Shown: piece by piece, positions 9,483-16,574 of the stretch
How positions within the stretch are numbered: position 1 is the stretch's first letter
How the letters are laid out: each line of letters begins with the position of its first letter
DNA from: an uncultured Clostridia bacterium
GTDB lineage: Bacteria > Bacillota > Clostridia > Oscillospirales > Ruminococcaceae
Length of the DNA stretch: 64,000 nucleotides
Assembly (NCBI GenBank): GCA_947627985.1
Contig: CANQYD010000002.1
Coordinates: 78,749-142,748 of the forward strand
Direction: 5' to 3'
Position numbers and translations under genes: made by a program
Notes under the pieces: model-generated
Seen by the model: only the letters and a program-made list of their open reading frames with translations
Databases searched by the model: none
What the model was told of the DNA's origin: nothing

Positions 9483-12400
9483 TTTGCCCGCCCTCCCCTA
9501 TCAGCGATTTCAGCTCGTCGCCGTCGGCTTTCGAGATGATCTTAAAGAGATATTTTTTGCGGTCGCAGACGGATGCGTAGTCGCAGTATGCGCACTGCAA
9601 ATGCTCGCTGTCGTGACCCGTCGGGATCGCGTCGATCCTGCCGTTTAATAAGTCTTCGCCGAAGCGGATCGTCTTGTTTTTTGCAAAATCTTCAAGCAGT
9701 TTAAATGATTTTGCGGATATGATCTGCGACCTTGAATCGGGTTTTCCGGAAGCCGTGTACTTTACCGGGATAAAACGACCGCTTAAGGTCTCGTCCATGG
9801 CTGAGATTATCTCATCATCTGCAACTATAAGACCGTTTCGCCTCAGCTGGTCAAAGCTTCGCTCAAGGCGGGTTTTTTGGTCGGGACTCAGGGGATCGCG
9901 ATCGACTTCGCACTCTAAAAATCCCGCGCGCATGTATAAAATCCCGCTCGGAATGAATCCCCCGAACTCGGCTTTTCTGCCTTCCGTAAGCGCAAGCATG
10001 TAGAGAAGAAGCTGCAAATTTATGCCGTTATAGACGTCGTCGAAGGAGAATTTTTTCTCCCCGGTCTTGTAATCGACGACCCGGATATATTTTTTGCCGT
10101 CGGGGTCGGTGAAGGTGTCCACGCGATCTACTATCCCCCGAATGCTGAGCTTGATACCGCCCGAAAGATTCAGGGTCAATGCGCTCTCGCCGTCTTCCCG
10201 GCTGAGGTCGAATTCAAAGCGCTCGGGTCGGAATTTCGAGACTTTGAACTCCTCACGCATATTTTTTAAGATTTCGATGGCGGCTCCCCCGAGGCGTTCG
10301 TAGTCAGCCTTAAACTTTGCGGATTTGCCAAAGCCGCCGCCGAGATTATCTTCCGAAAAACTCTCTAATAGCGCCTTGACCTCGGCTTTCAGATCATCAT
10401 CCGATATTTCGGAAAAGCCGTCGCCGAACTTCTTAAGGACGCTTTCAAATAGAAAATGCATGACGGTGCCGCGGTTTGCGGGATCGATCTCGAGCGGCTT
10501 CACCGGCTCGATCTTAAGACCGTACTTGCAGAAATATTCATAGGGACAGCGGTTGTAAACATCTATTCGTGAGGCGGTGACGTTTACGCCGTTTTCGGCA
10601 AAGAGCTTGCGGGAGACGGGTGGCGAGAGGCGGTGTAAGCGCTCGGAATATTCCCCGATCTCCCTTAATTTTTCACCGTAGGGCGTTGCGGATAATGCCT
10701 CCGATACCGCCGATCTCACGCCTTTTGGGTACCCTCGCGATACGGCATAGAAATAATATGCCGACGCCGGGGTGGCGCAGTAATCCTCGGCTCCTATCGA
10801 TGAAGCGGGAAGGATCCGGGCGGAACAGTATTCCCCTATTCTTCTTATAAATCTTGAAGGTCTTAGGTCCCTGCCCCTTAAATCCTGAGCCGACCATGAG
10901 AGGATAAGGCGCTCTTTCGGGGCTGTGAGAGCCTTGTAGCAATCAAATCGCTCGGAGGCAAGCCGCCGCTCGGGTGAGATGTCAAAGACGATGCCGGCTT
11001 GCTCTAAGGTCTTGATGTCCCGACCCGAAAAGAGCCCGTTTTTTTTGATCTCGGCGGGGAATAAGCCGTCCGCAAGACCTACGACGAAGGCGACTTTCGG
11101 GCTGACTATCACCGATCTCTCGACGTCGGCGACGCTCACGCACTCAAGCTTTTGCGGCGGGCTTGAAATCGAGCACTGCCCGAGGATCAGCTTTAATAAA
11201 TCCGAGAAAGCTCGAAGGGTCATCTTTTCCTCCCCGGCTGTTAAATAAATCGCCGTGACGGAGGACATGACCGCGCTCCAGAGCTGCTTGAAAAGGCGTG
11301 CCGCCTCGAGCTTCATATCCTCGTCGGCACAGTCCCCGATGACGGAATATGCCCGCTCGGCTGCGTTGATATCCTTTAAAAATTCACAGAACGCCGTCGC
11401 GATGTCCTTGGCTGAACGCTGCTCTGAGGCTTTATGAAGCTTCATAAGAGGCTCGATGACCCGAATCCGAACCGATTCGGCTTCCGAAAAGTCACCCGCG
11501 GTGAAGGGGCTGAGCCACATATCCCCCGAGACATTCCAGCGTACCGCATAGTCCCAAAGAGCCGACGTTTCCGAGATGTCAAGAGGCGAAAAGGGAGAGC
11601 GAAGATATTTCAGAATCTTCTCGGTATCCGGCTTTCGCGTTGCTGCCGCGTCGATGGCGTCGGTCATGAACATCGTAAGAGCCATCTGCGACGCGGGCTC
11701 GGTTCGGTCGGTGAAAGACTCGATCCCGAAGCGCTCAAATGAAGCCTCGAGCGCGGGCGCGTAGCTGTCGAGATCATGGGTGATGACGGCGATGTCGCTT
11801 AGGCGGTAACCACCTTTGGTGACGAGCCGCCTGATTGTCGCCGCGACAAGCTCGGCTTCTTCATAGATAGTGTCGGCGCGGTATATTTTTACACTGCGAC
11901 CGTCGTCTAAAATGGGCTGGAAAGGTCCGTAGAGGCAGTCTCCCAAGCCCGCGATGGTCTGATTTGCGGTCTTTTTTACGGCACAGTCCCAGAAGCGGAT
12001 AGGCATGTTGAGGGAGGCGCAGAGGTTCGTCAGCAGCTTTTCGGTCGTCTTGCAGTGCGTAAACGCCGAGACTGCGGAGTTTACGGGTCCCGAGGGCATT
12101 GACAGGTTGACGACGACGCTTTTTGCGTGGGAAAGCGCCGATTTTATCATCAGAATCTCATCGGGTGAGAAGCTGTCGAAGCGGTCGATAAAGACGTAGG
12201 CGCCCTTGAAATATCCCGATTTTAAGGCAATTTTGGCTGCGCTCGATATCTCGGAGCTCTCGTCGCGAACCGAGCGGTCTTTTAAAAGCAGATCGTAGCG
12301 GGAATATATCTCGGCGATGTCGGAAAGCTTTTCTCCGAGGGAGCCTCCCAATTTTTCGGAGGCGGATTTCAGATCATCCGGGGACAGATTTGCCCGGCGC

Positions 12401-12783
12401 AAAGAATCCAGAATCTCCGAGCATTCCGCTGCAAACGCGGGCTTTTCGGCGGTTCTTGAAAGTATTTTCAGGGTCCCGTCGGCGCGCACTTTTTTGAGTG
12501 CAAGACAGATGAGCACCAATCGCTCAGCCGGGGACAAAAGCGTGCCGTCGGGGCTTCCGTAGGTCTCGGAAAGGGTCTGCGCCAATCTTTTAAAGCTTAA
12601 AACCGTTACCTTATTAAAGTCCTTCGGACCGATGTAGGAATAGAGCGCCTTATCAAATGCAAACGAAAACTGATCCGGCACCAAGGCGATCACGCGCTTC
12701 CCGTCAGACAGAAGCTCCTTCATTTTAAATGCGCAGGCTCGCAGCTTTTCGTCCTGCGCAAGCCCTGTGTAGATATGTAAAAT
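9475..12783 (-). CDS. addB: AddB nuclease subunit, probable AUU start
   Basis: 1102 residues from the proposed start. AddB is the second nuclease and Chi-recognition subunit of AddAB. A C-terminal nuclease motif (IVDRVDTF...RVVDYKTG) and the four iron-sulfur cysteines (NRCPYEYFC near residue 750; CAYCDYASVC near the C-terminus) are visible. Start choice: the first ATG (12723) lacks a ribosome binding site and would remove the first beta strand. Reading upstream in frame gives LHIYTG, which matches the family N-terminus; a GGGGGAG (12790-12796) lies 6 nt before an in-frame ATT (12781-12783), and no ATG, GTG or TTG lies in frame there. The family Walker A (GRAGSGKT-like) is degenerate (GLAQDEKL), so this subunit probably lost nucleotide binding. 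Confidence 0.9.
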   Translation of the reverse strand: MLHIYTGLAQDEKLRACAFKMKELLSDGKRVIALVPDQFSFAFDKALYSYIGPKDFNKVTVLSFKRLAQTLSETYGSPDGTLLSPAERLVLICLALKKVRADGTLKILSRTAEKPAFAAECSEILDSLRRANLSPDDLKSASEKLGGSLGEKLSDIAEIYSRYDLLLKDRSVRDESSEISSAAKIALKSGYFKGAYVFIDRFDSFSPDEILMIKSALSHAKSVVVNLSMPSGPVNSAVSAFTHCKTTEKLLTNLCASLNMPIRFWDCAVKKTANQTIAGLGDCLYGPFQPILDDGRSVKIYRADTIYEEAELVAATIRRLVTKGGYRLSDIAVITHDLDSYAPALEASFERFGIESFTDRTEPASQMALTMFMTDAIDAAATRKPDTEKILKYLRSPFSPLDISETSALWDYAVRWNVSGDMWLSPFTAGDFSEAESVRIRVIEPLMKLHKASEQRSAKDIATAFCEFLKDINAAERAYSVIGDCADEDMKLEAARLFKQLWSAVMSSVTAIYLTAGEEKMTLRAFSDLLKLILGQCSISSPPQKLECVSVADVERSVIVSPKVAFVVGLADGLFPAEIKKNGLFSGRDIKTLEQAGIVFDISPERRLASERFDCYKALTAPKERLILSWSAQDLRGRDLRPSRFIRRIGEYCSARILPASSIGAEDYCATPASAYYFYAVSRGYPKGVRSAVSEALSATPYGEKLREIGEYSERLHRLSPPVSRKLFAENGVNVTASRIDVYNRCPYEYFCKYGLKIEPVKPLEIDPANRGTVMHFLFESVLKKFGDGFSEISDDDLKAEVKALLESFSEDNLGGGFGKSAKFKADYERLGGAAIEILKNMREEFKVSKFRPERFEFDLSREDGESALTLNLSGGIKLSIRGIVDRVDTFTDPDGKKYIRVVDYKTGEKKFSFDDVYNGINLQLLLYMLALTEGRKAEFGGFIPSGILYMRAGFLECEVDRDPLSPDQKTRLERSFDQLRRNGLIVADDEIISAMDETLSGRFIPVKYTASGKPDSRSQIISAKSFKLLEDFAKNKTIRFGEDLLNGRIDAIPTGHDSEHLQCAYCDYASVCDRKKYLFKIISKADGDELKSLIGEGGQSE

Positions 12784-12813
12784 CCCAATCTCCCCCTTTT
12801 TGAGTATGGTTAA

Positions 12814-12843
12814 ATTTTAGCACATTTGGGGGGGTGATGTCAA
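12814..12843 (-). promoter_or_regulatory. Promoter of addBA
   Basis: Minus strand TTGACA (12838-12843), 18-bp spacer, TAAAAT (12814-12819) with the extended element TGTG before the -10. The expected start lies about 20 nt upstream of the addB ribosome binding site. The sequence directly upstream of the -35 (12844-12856) is a motif shared with three other places in the window. Confidence 0.75.
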
Positions 12844-12850
12844 TATAGAG

Positions 12851-12859
12851 GGTAGATGT
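12851..12859. repeat. 9-bp target duplication, left copy (IS copy 1)
   Basis: GGTAGATGT occurs directly before the left IS end (12851-12859) and again directly after the right end (13766-13774). A 9-bp duplication is within the 8-10 bp range produced by IS1-family transposition. Confidence 0.8.
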
Positions 12860-12911
12860 GGAAGTGTCCAACCTGCCCACAATATGTTATAATAAGATCG
12901 ATGTGATGAAA

Positions 12912-13196
12912 ATGTCTAGAGTAGCAAAAATTGATGAAAACATATATTGCCCAAAATGCGGGAAGCACGAGCATCAGGTAAAACATGGCAAAAACAAGTC
13001 CGGCTCGCAGAAATACCGCTGCAACGACTGTAATATAGACTACACCCCCGAACCGCGCCCGTGGCAGTACAGCGAGGAAGTTCGCGAACAGGCAATCAAG
13101 ACATATTACTCCGGAGTGAGCGGTCGAAAGGTGGGACTTTTGAACAATTTCAACAAATCCAACGTCTATAATTGGATAAAAAAACGAAATAAATAA
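12912..13196 (+). CDS. InsA-like protein of IS1-family element (copy 1)
   Basis: 94 residues from ATG 12912. A zinc ribbon (YCPKCGKHEHQVKHGK ... YRCNDC) is followed by a helix-turn-helix region (RKVGLLNNFNKSNVYNWIKK). In IS1, InsA binds the ends and represses transcription, and the fused InsAB' is the transposase. Both copies of this IS keep the MSR start. Transcription probably starts from the TATAAT at 12888-12893. The frame ends at TAA 13194, just after the A7C run at 13178-13185 where the second frame begins. Confidence 0.85.
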   Translation: MSRVAKIDENIYCPKCGKHEHQVKHGKNKSGSQKYRCNDCNIDYTPEPRPWQYSEEVREQAIKTYYSGVSGRKVGLLNNFNKSNVYNWIKKRNK

Positions 13197-13743
13197 TCAA
13201 CAGCTCGTTGAAAATCCGTCAAAAATTTCTGAAATTTTCAAGAAATTTAATATCAAGCCGAAGCTTTATGAGCTCGACGAGCTTTACTGGTTTATCGGCA
13301 AAAAGCCGAAAACCGAGACGAAAGAAAATGTGTATTTGATGTCGATGGTTGCCCGCAAGCCGTGTATTATAGCGGGTTTACAGGTTGCCGAGGATAAGTC
13401 TGCGCACAGGATTCAGGAGATAGTCGACAGCGCTCCGTATGCAGATTTCTACTGTTCCGACGGGTATTTCGGGTATCTGAGCGTTATCTATCCCGGAAAG
13501 CATATTTACAACTGCCATGACAAAAGTGATACTTTTACTGTTGAAAGTGTTAATGCGGACCTGCGCGACTACATACCGCTGCTCAAGCGAAGAAGCAGAT
13601 GCTTCGCGAGGAGCATTGAAACGCTGCGGGCAGTCGTTGAAGTTTTTGTTAACGCCTATAACAAATTCGGAATCGCAAAATTGATGTATCGTGAGAAGTA
13701 TCCAAAAGGAGAATTACCCTTTGGACTGGTGGATTTTCTTTAA
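13186..13743 (+). CDS. InsB'-like DDE transposase part of IS1-family element (copy 1), read by frameshift
   Basis: About 185 codons, open from the A7C run to TAA 13743, with no start of its own at the 5' end. The DDE residues can be placed as in IS1: first Asp in ELDELYWFIG, second in CSDGYFGYL, Glu in FTVESVNADLRDYIP, followed by RRSRCFARSIETLRAVVEVF, which parallels the IS1 InsB RxSLSFSKSVE segment. The frame is +1 (or -2) relative to insA, and the same arrangement exists in copy 2. An ATG-initiated shorter product (from 13339 or 13345) would lack the first Asp, so fusion to InsA is needed for activity. Confidence 0.8.
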   Translation, partial: EINNQQLVENPSKISEIFKKFNIKPKLYELDELYWFIGKKPKTETKENVYLMSMVARKPCIIAGLQVAEDKSAHRIQEIVDSAPYADFYCSDGYFGYLSVIYPGKHIYNCHDKSDTFTVESVNADLRDYIPLLKRRSRCFARSIETLRAVVEVFVNAYNKFGIAKLMYREKYPKGELPFGLVDFL

Positions 13744-13769
13744 TGTGGGCGGGTTGGACACACCCGGTA

Positions 13770-13860
13770 GATGTGGTCGAAGCGACCACATCAAGAGGAC
13801 AGAAGTAAGAGGTCAGATTGTCAGAAGTTCAAGGTGTCACCGGTGGTGACAGATATAAAT
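13770..13860 (+). repeat. 91-bp double-hairpin repeat, copy A
   Basis: Two perfect hairpins, GATGTGGTCG/CGACCACATC with loop AAG (13770-13792) and GTCACC/GGTGAC (13835-13849), are joined by a purine-rich spacer. The whole 91 bp aligns over its length with the inverted copy at 61893-61983. IS copy 1 is inserted just left of the first hairpin. Confidence 0.75.
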
Positions 13861-14204
13861 AGTGTGTAATGAGAGCGAGACGGGAGGCTTTGCATACAAC
13901 TAAAATCTGATATCTGAATTCTGATTTCTTGCTGCGCCTGCTAAAGGCGCAGCAGGGGCGGAGCCAGACCCCGGGCGAAGCCGAGGGTCAGCTCTTATAC
14001 ACCGAAGGTGTAGGGGTGATGTCAATATAGATGGTAGTAGTTAGAGATTAGGGGTTAGAGATACGGTGCGGGATTTGGGGGCGCAGCAGGGGCGGAGCCA
14101 GACCCCCGGCGAAGCCGGGGGTCAGCTCTTATACACCGAAGGTGTATAAGAGCCGCCTTAGGCGAAGCCTAAGGCGAGGGCTCCGCCCGAGGGTCCGGCT
14201 CATA
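13861..14204. repeat. Palindromic repeat cluster with a 67-bp direct repeat
   Basis: No gene is visible here. A 67-bp sequence occurs twice (13946-14012 and 14080-14146), differing at about two positions. Each copy contains GCGAAGC-centred and ACACCGAAGGTGT-centred hairpins. Perfect 10-bp stems with a GAA loop are CTTATACACC/GGTGTATAAG (14128-14150) and CGCCTTAGGC/GCCTAAGGCG (14154-14176). A copy of the promoter-associated motif GATGTCAATATAGATGGTAG is at 14017-14036, without a matching -10. Confidence 0.75.
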
Positions 14205-14801
14205 TCAAAGCCCCAGCAGGTCCCGGAGTTTCAGGACCGTCTCATAGCACCAAAGCTTGTATTTGACCCGCTCCGGCTCCCTCACGATCCTAAGCTCCCC
14301 TTCCGTGAGGATTTCGGCTTCCTCGATATCCGACGAAGCCCCGATGCAAAGCCCGGGATAACAGATGCACCACCAGTTTTTGCCGTTTGCCTCCCCAAGG
14401 CGTATCATCAGGCTGTCATACTCGCCCGCGGGAAGCGTGAAGCCGTCATAATCCCGCGCATTAAATATCTCCCGACCGAGCGAAACCGTGACATTCTGCT
14501 CACTCCCCAGCCCGATCAGCACCGTTTTTGCCGCGTCCTCGATTTTGTCAAGATTTCGGGATAATCGCTCCTCGGCTTCCTCTTTCGTATCGCTTCCCGA
14601 GATGATCTTTGCCGCGCATTCCAACACCCCGTCCCTGACCTTTAATTTAAGCTCCTGATCCTCCCTACTGTCGGAATTTGCAAGGATATGCAGCCGCAAA
14701 AATTTATCGGTCATCTTCCCGACTTCATCGGCATTTTTTAAAAAATTCAGACCGAAAACCATAAGAAGCGCGAGGATTAAAGTAATCGTGATTTTTTTCA
14801 T
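14205..14801 (-). CDS. spoIIR: Stage II sporulation protein R
   Basis: 198 residues with an N-terminal membrane or signal segment (ITITLILALLMVFGLNF). The family signatures LRLHILANSDSREDQELKLKVRD and LPAGEYDSLMIRLGEANGKNWWCICYPGLC are clear. SpoIIR is made in the forespore under sigma-F and is exported to trigger SpoIIGA processing of pro-sigma-E in the mother cell. It shows that the organism belongs to a sporulating lineage. It lies 57 bp downstream of mreB; a sigma-F promoter was not assigned. Confidence 0.95.
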   Translation of the reverse strand: MKKITITLILALLMVFGLNFLKNADEVGKMTDKFLRLHILANSDSREDQELKLKVRDGVLECAAKIISGSDTKEEAEERLSRNLDKIEDAAKTVLIGLGSEQNVTVSLGREIFNARDYDGFTLPAGEYDSLMIRLGEANGKNWWCICYPGLCIGASSDIEEAEILTEGELRIVREPERVKYKLWCYETVLKLRDLLGL

Positions 14802-14858
14802 AAAAAACTCCCTCCGAATTGATCTCGGAGAGAGTATAGGTAAATTTTGGATATTTAT

Positions 14859-15866
14859 TCAGAGCCGAACCTTTTCAAAACCGTTTCTCAGCTTATCCCT
14901 GACCTTGAAGGCAAGATGGGTCCCCCTCGCGACGCAGCCCAGAGGATCGTCCGCAACGTGGCATTTCACGCCGAATTCGCGGGTGATATACATATCGATC
15001 CCCCTAAGAAGCGCGCCGCCGCCCGTCAGCACAATGCCGTTGTCGTAGATGTCGCCGACGAGCTCGGGCGGGGTCTTTTCAAATACCGAGCGGATTGCGG
15101 CGATAATCGCGTCGACGTCGTCCATAAGCGCCTCGCAGATGTCGTTTTCGCTGATCTCGATCTTGGTCGGAAGCCCTGTAATAAGGCTTCTGCCGGAGAT
15201 CGTCTTGCTCTTTTCGACCGAAGCCCAGAAGATGTTTGCGGTCGTGATCTTAGCGTCCTCGGCTGTACGTTCGCCGATGACTACGCGGTACTTATCTTCA
15301 ATATATCGCTGAATCGAAGCGTTAAAGGAGTTACCCGCCTTTTTGACGGACCCCGCGGCGACTATTCCCCCGAGAGACGTGACGGCGATATCCGACGTGC
15401 CGCCGCCGATATCCACGACCATGCGACCGAACGCCTTCATAATGTCCTCGCCGGCTCCCAGAAGAGCCGCTACCGGCTCCTCGATCAGATAAACCGTCCT
15501 CGCGCCCGCAGAGACGGCGCTCTCAACGACCGCTTTTCTCTCGACGGCTGTGATACCGCTCGGCACGCACATAACTATCCTCGGGTTTATGAGCCGCTTG
15601 CCGATGACCTTTAAAATGCAGAGGCGTATCAGCTCCTGAGCCATGTCGTTATTAGAGATGACCCCGTCTTTTAGGGGTTTTATGACCGCGATATGTTCCG
15701 GTGCGCGACCTATCATGTTGTACGCCTCGGTGCCGAATGCAGCCACCCTCCCGGCGTTTTTGTCGAAGGCGATGACGGTCGGCTCATTTAAAATAGCACC
15801 GCTTCTGCCTGCCGAGATTATTATATTTGCCGTGCCGAGATCAATTCCGAGATCGAGTACCGACAC
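14859..15866 (-). CDS. mreB: MreB/Mbl-family rod-shape protein
   Basis: 335 residues, normal for MreB. Actin-fold ATPase motifs: LGIDLGTANIII at the N-terminus (phosphate 1), VVDIGGGTSDIAV (phosphate 2) and GIVLTGGGALLRG (adenosine). It polymerises under the membrane and guides lateral wall synthesis. The start is GTG 15866, with AAGGAG at the very end of comFC as its ribosome binding site. The nearby mreC/mreD genes are missing, so an Mbl- or MreBH-like paralogue is possible. Confidence 0.93.
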   Translation of the reverse strand: MSVLDLGIDLGTANIIISAGRSGAILNEPTVIAFDKNAGRVAAFGTEAYNMIGRAPEHIAVIKPLKDGVISNNDMAQELIRLCILKVIGKRLINPRIVMCVPSGITAVERKAVVESAVSAGARTVYLIEEPVAALLGAGEDIMKAFGRMVVDIGGGTSDIAVTSLGGIVAAGSVKKAGNSFNASIQRYIEDKYRVVIGERTAEDAKITTANIFWASVEKSKTISGRSLITGLPTKIEISENDICEALMDDVDAIIAAIRSVFEKTPPELVGDIYDNGIVLTGGGALLRGIDMYITREFGVKCHVADDPLGCVARGTHLAFKVRDKLRNGFEKVRL

Positions 15867-15872
15867 CTGAAA

Positions 15873-16574
15873 TCACTCCTTATTATTGTCTTCCGTCTGA
15901 ACGGTTCCCGCCAGAACCGCACAGTAAATCTTCTTGCAGCCCATCGACCGAAGCGCTTCCGAACATGCAGAAAGCGTGCTTCCGGTGGTGATTATGTCAT
16001 CGCAGAGTATCACCGTCTTGCCGTCAAGATTTCGCTTCGGGTTTGGATAATATGCCGATCTTGCTTCTAACTGCCGCTCCTCGGCGTCAAGTTCATGCTG
16101 AGTTTTGGAGCGAAGCCGCTTCCTGATAAGCTTGAAATCACAGGGTATCCCGCTTAGTTTTGATAATCTTTTCGCGATATATTCCGCCTGATTGTAGCCC
16201 GTCTCCGACCTTCTTATAATCGTCATAGGTACGGCGGTGATGATATCCGCGTCAAGATATCCGCACTCCGAAAGCCTCTTAAAAAGAGGCTCGCAGAGGA
16301 GCTTTGCAAAGTTGAAGCCGTCGCGGTACTTAAGCTCCAAAATGCCGTCCCGCCCGACAGATGTATATGGAATCACTGTCACACAGCCGTCATATGAAAG
16401 CTCGGAATTTTCGCAGATACATTCGTGTCTTCCGCATTTCGGGCAAAAGCTGCATGTTGCAAGTTTAGCTGCGCATTCATCGCAGATAAGCCGGTCATAC
16501 GGAATCACCGAGCCGCAGCAGGGACAGCAGTTCGGGTAGAAAAAATCCGCGACATTGTCAAGAACCCTGCCCAT
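15873..16574 (-). CDS. comFC: ComF family protein (ComFC-like phosphoribosyltransferase)
   Basis: 233 residues. An N-terminal zinc-binding part with cysteine pairs (CCPCCG, CDEC, CPKCGRHEC, positions 16-52) precedes a type I phosphoribosyltransferase domain with PRPP loop VILCDDIITTGST (about 188-200). ComFC is required for DNA uptake in competent Firmicutes and Proteobacteria; its biochemical role is unresolved. The ATG at 16574 overlaps the 3' end of recD2 by 17 bp, with GGAGGAAACG before it. Linked to dprA and recD2, it points to a transformation or recombination role. Confidence 0.92.
   Translation of the reverse strand: MGRVLDNVADFFYPNCCPCCGSVIPYDRLICDECAAKLATCSFCPKCGRHECICENSELSYDGCVTVIPYTSVGRDGILELKYRDGFNFAKLLCEPLFKRLSECGYLDADIITAVPMTIIRRSETGYNQAEYIAKRLSKLSGIPCDFKLIRKRLRSKTQHELDAEERQLEARSAYYPNPKRNLDGKTVILCDDIITTGSTLSACSEALRSMGCKKIYCAVLAGTVQTEDNNKE

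Larger units (their letters stand above)
12860..13765 (+). mobile_element. IS1-family insertion sequence, copy 1 (906 bp)
   Basis: The element is delimited by 22-bp imperfect inverted repeats whose inner parts read GTGTCCAACCTGCCCACA (left) and GTGTCCAACCCGCCCACA (right, complement), and by a 9-bp target duplication. Inside are two reading frames with InsA-like zinc finger/HTH and InsB-like DDE features. A second copy of exactly the same length is at 48765-49670. The copy has a perfect duplication and no nonsense mutation, so it is probably a recent and potentially active insertion. It sits inside a palindromic repeat that resumes at 13766. Confidence 0.9.

Noticed and set aside
12860..13765. 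IS1595/ISXO2-type element
   Set aside because: That family also has an N-terminal zinc ribbon, but the short DDE part with ESVNADLRDY...RRSRCFARSIE and the two-frame layout at an A-run match IS1, as does the 9-bp target duplication.
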